Source: Dermatemys mawii
Taxonomy: Eukaryota; Chordata; Testudines; Dermatemydidae
Length of the DNA: 64,000 nt
Direction of reading: 5' to 3'
NCBI GenBank assembly: GCA_007922305.1
Contig: ML677334.1
Coordinates: 19,929,991-19,993,990, forward strand
Both the position numbers and the translations under genes were made by a program. This document shows, piece after piece, positions 56,301 to 64,000 of this stretch (position 1 is the first letter of the stretch; the number at the start of each line of letters is the position of its first letter). Under the pieces are notes generated by a model. The model did no database searches, had not been told where the DNA came from, and saw nothing but the letters and a program-made list of their open reading frames with translations.

Positions 56301-59300
56301 CCATGTACACCTAAAAATGTTTTGTGCAAAGGGCTTGTCTTTTTCACTACAGAAAATTAAGGGTTGGGAAAACTGTGTGTAAACTTCTTAACTAATATTT
56401 CCCAATCTGATTAAATAAATCAACTAGAATTTATCTAATAAATTATATCTTTAATATTTTTTTGAAAATGCAGTAAATGCTGCTTCAATATGGAAGCCTG
56501 TATAAAGCTGCTGAATATGCCAAACAAATGTAACTTCAAATAATACAAGCCCATCCCTGCCTTAAATTCACCAGCAGAAAAAACTTTTTATTTTTGCACT
56601 GTTCCACTTTTTTTTTAAAGCTGAGTTCAGTCATTGGGCGTGGCAGCGTGGATGCTTAATCATCTCACTGTCCTCTTAATTTTACCTGGACTTTATATTC
56701 TGGAGATATTTTTAAATTCAGTTTTGTGGCTCAGAATTATTCCCACCTTATACAGAAGTTACTCTCCTTTGTGGCTGAGAAATCTGATACCTGCCTGATA
56801 TTTCAAGTGTCTTTGTTTGTTTGTTTGTGTTGTAAAAATATAGCAGGACTCCTGCCAAGGGGAAAATTCTGCATCAATTGATGTCTTTATGTCCTTGATC
56901 TCCTTGTTTATTTGTTTTAACCTGCATTTGGCATTTGCCTCTTTAAATGTTTTACCAGCTGACTGCCATGGCTGCTTTTTTTTTTTTAATCATAAATATC
57001 ACAAGTCCTGTGTCTGTAACACATGTTCAAGTCTCCTATGCTGTCCTCTCTCTCTCCGATCTTCTCCGTGCTAAAGGAGTGGAGAGAAGATGTGGAGAGA
57101 GAAGAGTGGAGAGAGAGTGGAGAGAAGATCTTTAAGGACTTCCCCCATGTGCCTTTCAAACCTGCAGGGGTTACTTATTCAGAATGTGGGACTCTTAAGT
57201 TACGTTTAGGTTCCCTAAGGAAGCTTGCAAAACCTGTTTTGGTCCAAGGAGCCACACATGAGGAAAACTTTCTTTCCAATAAAAGGAATAGCTCACATTT
57301 AGTGTTTTTTGGGAGATTGATAAAATTATGAGATGTTGCCCTTGATGCGCAATATATCTAACAAGTCATGTTGTTTTGTTGTTCTACAGAAATGTTAGTT
57401 GTCTTTATTTTTTTAGTGTAACATAAAGAGACATTTTGAAAACAATAAATGCACAGACTAGTCTGAATTAATGGTTTCTAGCTATATGTGCTACAGCTCA
57501 TAGAAGAGAAACATCTTGTGTAAAATTTTCCGTAAATCATATATGCTGAAATACAAGAGGGTAATTCATATGATGGACTGAACACATTGTTGGCAATTCT
57601 TTCTTTCTTGTCATGTTGTAGAACTATATTTAAAGCAACAAGACTGACATCTTGCAAACCTCTCCCCTTCCCACAAAAAAAAAAAAAAAGGCCTAAGAGA
57701 CACAATCCTAAAATCCCAGAATTCATATCGGCATGAATTGTGTACATCTCTTTTTGGAAATAGTTAGCTCTTAAATTTGAAGAATATAATAGGTGAGCAC
57801 ATGCATAAGCTATAGAGAAACTGGCTCTGCTGCTGTACTGCCATAGGTTTAACTAGAAAGATTTGTGATCCAAATCTCTCTTCTTATTAAAAAAAATACA
57901 ATCAAAACCTATGAATAGTAGGTGTGATATAAAAGCAGAATCATAATATCACTGGAAGAAATCCGGTATTGCTTGTTGCTGCAAAGGATGGAAAGGTACT
58001 CATTTCCTTTATATTTTTAATATACATTTTATTAGTATTTAAGCACACTTGAAATAAATTTATACTTATAGAAGGATGGCTGTGAAGATATGCTTTAGCT
58101 TCACACAAACATGTTCCCACTCTAGCATGAGGAGGATTGCTTTGGTTACCAAACTAAAAGTTAGTATTCAGAATAAATAAAGTGAATTTTAAAGAATGAT
58201 GCCGGAAGATGTGTGGTTTTTAATGGATTCCAGCCGATGTCAATTGCATAAGCGACTCGGATATCAGTTTTGTTACATATTCGGATTGCTTCTGATTTTT
58301 TTAAAATACTTGGAATTTGTTCAAACATAATAAAAACAAGTAATTAATACTATACGAAGCATGTGTTGCCAGTAACACCTGTGTTTGAATAAAAAGCCTG
58401 GTAAAAGCCCAAGTTCCTCCATAAAATGGATTTGGTGAGAGTGGGGGTTTCCATCAGGAAGAGGAATAGATGACATCCTGAGGATCCATGCTTATATTTC
58501 CTGAAAAAACCCAGATCCCTTCAGTTATTATTGGTAAAGGGTGTCCCTTTAGATCCCTAAATTAGCCACAGATTAGGGGAGCAATATAGAGTGTCAGTTT
58601 ATTGTTATTATGTGTAGCAAGATACTTTATCTGCAGGGCTGAAAATTAAACTTTGAAGTTGGGTCTTACCATTTGCATATTGTTCCCATCAAGCAGCCCA
58701 GATTACCCAAGTAATTATGAAGGATTTTAATTAACGTATAGCATTTAAGGATAATTTGCCTTTTCATTCTAGAACTTGTCTTCAAACGTTCATTACTTTG
58801 TGAAAAATGTTCTCTTTGAGCCAAAAAAAAATTTCTTGGCTTCCATTCAGTGTTAAGTTGAATATTTTTGGAAGTTTACATGCATCATACATACAAAACA
58901 GGACAACAGTAAAACATTAATGTCACAAAGTCAAGCAAGCCTAGGAAATGCCAGAGTTAAGATTGCCTGTGCAACCACCATTGAGTCCCGTTATGTGTAT
59001 TCACTTTGGCAGTGTTGAAGCCAAGCCAGGTCTCCTGAATTCCGATCCAGTACCTTAATCACAAGAGAGCATCCCTTCACTTCATGTAACTCTTTGCTTC
59101 ATTCACTCTCATCCTATGCACTGAAAAAGGCAAGATTCCTGTAGACCGGTGGTATCCAGTCTTCATAATCTGAGGGCTGAATGTATGTCGAAAAGACTAT
59201 GGGACCAAACTCACTTCTTTGAGGTACAAAAGCAGTGGGAACCACATACAAGTTCCCTACAGAGAAGTCTTGCATCTGTGCTTTCTAATGAGAATTTCCA

Positions 59301-60081
59301 GCAGGCACAGACCAAGTGTAACTGGCTTCTGTACTTCTCTCTCCCATGGCCTCTGGCACAGGTAGTTTGGGAGTGCAAGTAACTGTAGCATTCTGGGCTC
59401 TGGTATCCCTAGCTGGCATATGCTCCTAAGACATGGTTATGAGCTGGCCCAAGCTAAAGCAGTCTTCAAGCTGCTCTGACTTGTCCTAAGTCTGGGATAG
59501 AGAATCAGGGTCCCTGTAACTAGTTATTGGTTCTCAGCTTTTTCTCTTTTGCCTCTTAAATGTAAAGATCACAGGATGTGGCTCAGGCAGTTGAATTAAA
59601 GTCGCATGGACACCCCTTAATTCTGGCATTTCCTAATTCTTCAGTGCTTGACTTTACAATCTTCACTTGACAACCTTCTTTTAATGTCATTTTTGTATGT
59701 AATTTCCAAGAATTTTTTTAACTAAGCAAATTGTGAAACATAGAAAGTCCATACTGTGCAACCATATTGGTGCAAGGGTTGGAGTTCAGGACCTTTAAAT
59801 CCACAGCACAGATCTGTCATTCAAACTAAATGAGTAACTGGTATCAGTAGTAGGCTATGGTCCTCTATATGCAGAAGTAATTTGCCAGTGGCATAACTGT
59901 TTTCTGAAGGGAAAGGTGGCGGGGGGGCAGGGTTGACAGCAGAGGTATGTGGGCATCAGGGAAATCCCGTTTTTATTCTTAGAGCTTCCCTTTTTTTCAA
60001 ATGAGAAATAAAAAATAAAACAAAACAATTAGAAAAATGAAATAAAGTGGAAACACCCATGATAATGCTCACAACCCATCC
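53336..60081. other. Long intronic stretch with few recognisable elements
   Basis: Apart from the microsatellite at 55656 I recognise no element with clear ends. The 107-codon frame at 53561-53884 has no domain. The segment 57040-57130 has a local purine/pyrimidine inverted repeat ('ctctctctccgatcttctcc' against 'ggagagaagat'). The segment 58190-58300 has the compact motif-rich look of a conserved non-coding element. The block 59140-59520 is less AT-rich and may be an unassigned repeat. Confidence 0.45.
55656..55681. repeat. Short (TG)n/(TATG) microsatellite
   Basis: 'ggtgtgtatgtatgtgtgtg' followed by further TG units. Confidence 0.9.
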
Positions 60082-60089
60082 TGCCAGCT

Positions 60090-61006
60090 TAGAGTTGCCA
60101 ACTTACTAATCACACAAAACTGAACACGCTAGCCCCACTCCTTCCCCTCAGGCCCAGCCCCCACTCACTACATTCCTCCTCAGTGATTCGCTCTCCCCCA
60201 TCCTCACTCGCTTTCAGTGAGCGGGGACGGGGAATATGATGCAGTATGGGGAGTGGGCTCCATTTGGGAGTGCGGGCTCTAGGGTGGGGATGGGGGATGT
60301 GGAGTTCGGAGGGGGCTCCAGGCTGAGGGGTGGGACCGAGGGATTCAGAATGTGGGAGGGGACTGCAGATTGAGGCAGGGGTTTGGGAGAGGGTACGGGC
60401 TCTGGGATGGGGCTGTATAGGTAAGGGTTCAGGGATTGGGAGGCGGGCTCTGGGCTGGGGGAAGCAGGTGGGGTGCAGAAAGGGGATGAGGGCTCGGGCC
60501 TGAGGATGCAGGCTCTGGAGTAGGGTGGAGCTGGAAATGAGGAGTTTGGGGTTCAGGAGGGGGCTCTGGGTTTGGAGTGCGGCTGGGGCAGGGGGTTGGG
60601 TCCTGGCAGCAGTGCTGCACGTCTAAGGCAGGCTCCCTGCTTGTCCTGGCTCCATGCTGTGCCCCGGAAGCGGCTAGCAGGCCTGGTTATTAGGCGGGGT
60701 GGGTGGGGTCAGGAGGTTCCGCAGGCCGTTCTTGCCCGCAGACTCCAACCCCAAGAACCGCGGCCAATGGCAGTGCAGAGTCGGTGTTGGGGCAGCATGC
60801 GGAGCCCCGTCTCCCCACCCCCCCGAAGCCGGATCTGCTGACCACGCCCGGAGCACAGTGCAGTGCCAGGAGAGTTAGGGATTAGTTTACCTTAACCCTG
60901 CAGCACCACTGACTTTTAACAGCCTGGTTGGCAGCGCTGACCGGAGCTGCCAGGGTCCCTTTTCGACCAGGCGTTCCAGTCAAAAATTAGACACCTGGCA
61001 ACCCTA
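60090..61006. mobile_element. GC-rich non-autonomous hAT element, 917 bp, with 8-bp target duplication
   Basis: Ends 'tagagttgccaac' and 'ctggcaaccct' followed by 'a' are inverted repeats. The identical 8-bp target duplication 'tgccagct' lies at 60082-60089 and 61007-61014. The interior (60240-60600) is a G-rich tandem-like array of 'gggctc', 'ggggtt' and 'ggctctggg' units. Further right is a segment with the CpG-bearing motif 'aaccgcggccaatgg'. The family is abundant in turtles. No transposase is present; frames on both strands over it are composition shadows. Confidence 0.9.
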
Positions 61007-61014
61007 TGCCAGCT

Positions 61015-63431
61015 GCTGTCCTTGTCAGTGCTAGCCAGGCAGCAGTCATGATAGCACAACTGCAGTGCTCCGTCAGCTTCTGAAAGTGTTTCATGCTTTC
61101 TATTTATTTTTGAAAACCTGTTAGTTTGCATGTTTTGTGTAATAGAGTAGGTTACTAGCATAGTGCACTTCAGGAGTTTTCCCAGAGTAAATGAAAGGAT
61201 TATTTGTTATTTTTCAGTGTCACCTCATGATGGATAACAAATGTGAATGGAGGAGCCTGATTCTCCATTCTTATGCCTTCTGCAGTCATTTACACCTGTG
61301 CAAAGTGGGTGCAAAACACTACCGCTCTGGTTTTGTAGCATTCTTTGTACTCGCTTTGTACAACAGAAGATGCAAGGTGCTGGATAAACAGGCCCACAGC
61401 TTTAGTGTATTAAAAGAATGACAATACTAAAAATATTTACTGGCCTGTCTCACGGGAAAAAAAAACTTGATGTTCATCAAACTACACAATTGGTATTGAC
61501 CACATTGGGATTTATCAGATGTAAGAAAGAATTAGTAATATGTTTCCCTTACACAGGACCCTTCAAAATTTGTAATTATTTGTAATGACTTATAAAACTT
61601 TTGCAGTAGTTGGTCTGAAAGACACAAAAGAAGCAGATACTGATGCCCTGAGTTTTTATATGCATATCAGTGTACATGAAATATAAATTAGCATAACTGA
61701 GGGTGGAATTTATCACAAGATATTAAAATTACAATAAGAATTAGTGATGGATACAAGCCATGGGCCAACTCAAAATAAAATGCTAAGATGAATGATAAGG
61801 TGATCTTGGAGTTAAGAGGTCTAGGTTCCTTTTGATATCTGCAAGACAGAAATATGATAATATATTTAAAAACTTAGCCAAAAATAGGATATTTAGTATG
61901 ACAGTGTATCAGTACTTAACATTTGATCAGAAGAAGTTTTGAGGTAAGGAATAATTCATTAGTGCAAAGATATTAGATTATGTATAGTAGTAACACTTCT
62001 ATAGGTGTCATGTACAACATAATACATCTGCAACTTAGCAGACAGTAAGACAAAGATATTCACATTTAAGTATATTTTTATCTTGTGTTTATGGACTAAA
62101 TAAGCTTTTTAATTCTTTTTGGCACTTTCCTTTTTTCACCCCCCCTCCCCCGCCCCAATAAGATCAGGAGAGCTTCCAAATATACAAGGAGTACACAGCA
62201 GTTACTTTGTGAGAAAAGGGTTAAAAAGTAGATTTCTTAGAATTTACGATCTGCAAATATAAGCCTGATCCTAATAGGTATAGAGCATCTGAGATTCCCA
62301 TATACTTCACAATGGTTTCACTTTATTGAAATTTCATGTCATATACAATTATATATAAATTTTTGTACATGTATCAGGATTTCTCTATTTTTTTGGATGT
62401 CCATTCACACTGTTTAACAGCTTTCTTCAACCCCTAACTCTGACATCTTGCAGAAAGTCTTGAGAATTGTTAGGTTTAAATAAATCACCTGGAGTACATT
62501 GAAAGTAGCTCCATGTGAGAGGGTCTTATATAGTTCTTATGTTTGTGTACTCCATGTGTGCAGTGTCTCTAGAGAATGGTTCTCTGCATCCCTCTATGGA
62601 TGTACATAAACCATAATATAGTATTGGGCAACGAAAGAAGTCCAATATTTTGCAAACCGAAGCCTAAAGTGCACTTTTCAGGTCCAAGCATAATACTGTC
62701 ATCCATGAAACCCTTATTGTAAGCTTGAAAACTGGCAGCTGAAACATATACTTTGAAATGTCAGAATCCAGTAGAACAACATGAACCTTTCAATGCATGT
62801 ATCCCTTGCATTTCTGTAATACAAAGTAGGCTGAGGAATCTGTAGAAACAGATTTTATCAGAAGTATGTTCTTACTTTTAAATGTCTGAAGAATTTTTTT
62901 CCAGAGGTTATTGAATATTTAGAGAGAATTTTTTTTTAGTCCTTCAGAGCTGTTTTCCTCTTAATATGACCCCATGTAATTTCCATTCATGTTTCTGGGA
63001 GTTAGCCGCATACATTAAGAAGAAATTACATATCTTAGATGTGCAATTTTTTTTTGTTTATGCTTTGTTGCAACAGCATTATTTAGCAAGAGATAAATCA
63101 TCTTCCAAATAAACTCTTCCAATGCTGTTATTCCTGTTCCATGATTTGAACTCTAGTTTGAGAATTTGAATTTGTTGTTCAATGGAGAGCATGTGTACCC
63201 CACCCAAGCCAGCCTCCTTTTTAAGCACAGTTGAATCAGTTGTGTACTGATATACCCAACCTGGCTCTGCAAGAAAGTTGTATAGCGGAGTCTAGCAATC
63301 TGTGGGCCAGATGTTACTATTCTTGTTTGCACTGCAGGCATACCCTTTTAAATCAATGCAAGTACTCATGAAATACAATCCTGCTCAGAGTGGATAAGTA
63401 TGGCAGAATCTGGCACATAAAATAGTAACTT
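61015..63431. other. Intronic stretch, nothing recognised
   Basis: AT-rich intron with homopolymer runs. No exon, element end or RNA gene supported. Confidence 0.5.
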
Positions 63432-63600
63432 GGAGCCAGATTTTTAAAGGTATTTAGGAGCTTAGCAGAATTTTCAAGAGCACCTGGTAAGATTTTCAAA
63501 AACACTCTCAATGGGAGTTAGATGCTAGGCACTTCTGAAAATCCCAGTAGTTGCTTATTAGGCATCTAAATACATTTAGATGGCCCTTTTTCTGGAAGTG
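63432..63600. repeat. Diverged short interspersed MITE-like unit
   Basis: 'gccagatttttaaaggtatt', 'taggagcttagcag', 'gattttcaaaaacac' and 'caatgggagttagatgctag' are the left part and centre of a common sauropsid palindromic repeat. The mirrored right half ('taaatacatttagat') is partial. Confidence 0.55.
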
Positions 63601-63941
63601 CTTAACTTGATGTACTGTGACTAATAGATGGAACTAAGTACATGCCTAAGTCTTTGTAGGAGTGGGGTCTTATGCTGTAATCTGGTCAATGCAGTGAATG
63701 TGTCCTCATACATGTTTAGGGAGCACCTACCAGAATGTGGCCCCAATCCTGATTTTGGCTCTTGGCTCTAGCATAATGCAGATAAGGACTAGTAATAAGT
63801 CAGCATATTGCATGTGTGCGTAGAAGAAATAAATGAAAATGATTTCATTCCACTTTTAGTTCCACAATTACTTTATTGTGTGGTACTCTTGCTGTAAGTC
63901 TGGTATTTGATTACTGAAAGTTGTAATTTTGTGACTTTCAA

Positions 63942-63950
63942 ACGCGCGTG

Positions 63951-64000
<50 letters not shown>
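63942..64000. repeat. (CA)n microsatellite with alternating purine-pyrimidine lead
   Basis: From 'acgcgcgtgcgt' (63942-63953) into (AC)n from 63954 to the window edge, purines and pyrimidines alternate without a break for 59 nt. The tract runs on past the window. Such tracts can adopt Z-DNA. Confidence 0.96.

Larger units (their letters stand above)
10987..64000 (+). other. Long GMDS intron, continuing past the window end (more than 53 kb)
   Basis: Starts with the GTAAGTAA donor. The next GMDS exon (the region with ISFDLAEYTADVDG and the Tyr active-site segment) was looked for and not found, so the intron continues beyond 64000. Very long introns are typical of GMDS in vertebrates. It contains all the mobile elements listed below. 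Stretches with no recognisable content are given separately. Confidence 0.8.

Noticed and set aside
57040..57135. Local CT/GA inverted repeat that might be a hairpin gene
   Set aside because: Low-complexity purine/pyrimidine repeats pair by composition; no miRNA-like precursor geometry is evident.
1..64000. tRNA, rRNA, snRNA genes, CRISPR arrays or bacterial-type operons
   Set aside because: No tRNA box A/B pairs with a foldable cloverleaf, no rRNA-like sequence and no regularly spaced repeats were seen. The sequence is a vertebrate intron.

Overview
This is a vertebrate, non-mammalian nuclear DNA window, almost all of it intron. The only gene with visible coding sequence is GDP-mannose 4,6-dehydratase (GMDS), read on the + strand. 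Two short exons are present, at 2368-2455 (88 bp) and 10877-10986 (110 bp). Both have canonical AG/GT splice sites and match the N-terminal Rossmann-fold part of the enzyme. They join in frame through a split Asn codon. The window therefore holds the end of the intron before the first exon, a complete 8.4-kb intron, and at least 53 kb of the following intron. The rest of the gene must lie outside on both sides. No RNA gene, CRISPR array, bacterial-type operon or complete second gene was found.

The repeat content points to a turtle or a close sauropsid relative; a crocodilian is the main alternative. It includes CR1 LINE tails, an L2/CR1-like and a second non-LTR reverse transcriptase fossil, a DIRS-like gag/RT fossil, Penelope-like elements with a GIY-YIG tail, many hAT elements and hAT-like MITEs, a Tigger/pogo-like MITE and short palindromic MITEs. 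This assignment rests on recognising repeat families from memory, not on a search.

Layout: 1-2367, end of the preceding intron. 2368-2455, exon. 2456-10876, intron with a MITE (4.3 kb) and two hAT elements (5.77-6.41 and 7.25-8.27 kb; the second contains a 10-N gap). 10877-10986, exon. 10987-20.9 kb, intron with a small hAT, a MITE, a Penelope-like insertion with a 13-bp target duplication, short palindromic MITEs and another hAT. 21-28.3 kb, a repeat-poor, AT-rich stretch with a perfect 45-bp palindrome. 28.3-29.9 kb, a foldback hAT with transposase remnants. 30-36.5 kb, LINE and DIRS fossils. 39-44.2 kb, a dense cluster: Tigger-like elements, a palindromic Penelope-like element, a CR1 tail and nested MITEs. 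45-53 kb, CR1 scraps and a minus-strand reverse transcriptase fossil. 53.3-60 kb, little that can be recognised. 60.1-61.0 kb, a GC-rich hAT. The window ends in a long alternating purine-pyrimidine (CA)n tract.

No new gene system is visible. The most interesting items are a hammerhead-ribozyme-like core that recurs three times in the Penelope-like repeats, the two large foldback elements (one Penelope-like, one hAT), the perfect palindrome, and a run of hAT insertions whose 8-bp target duplications are still readable.
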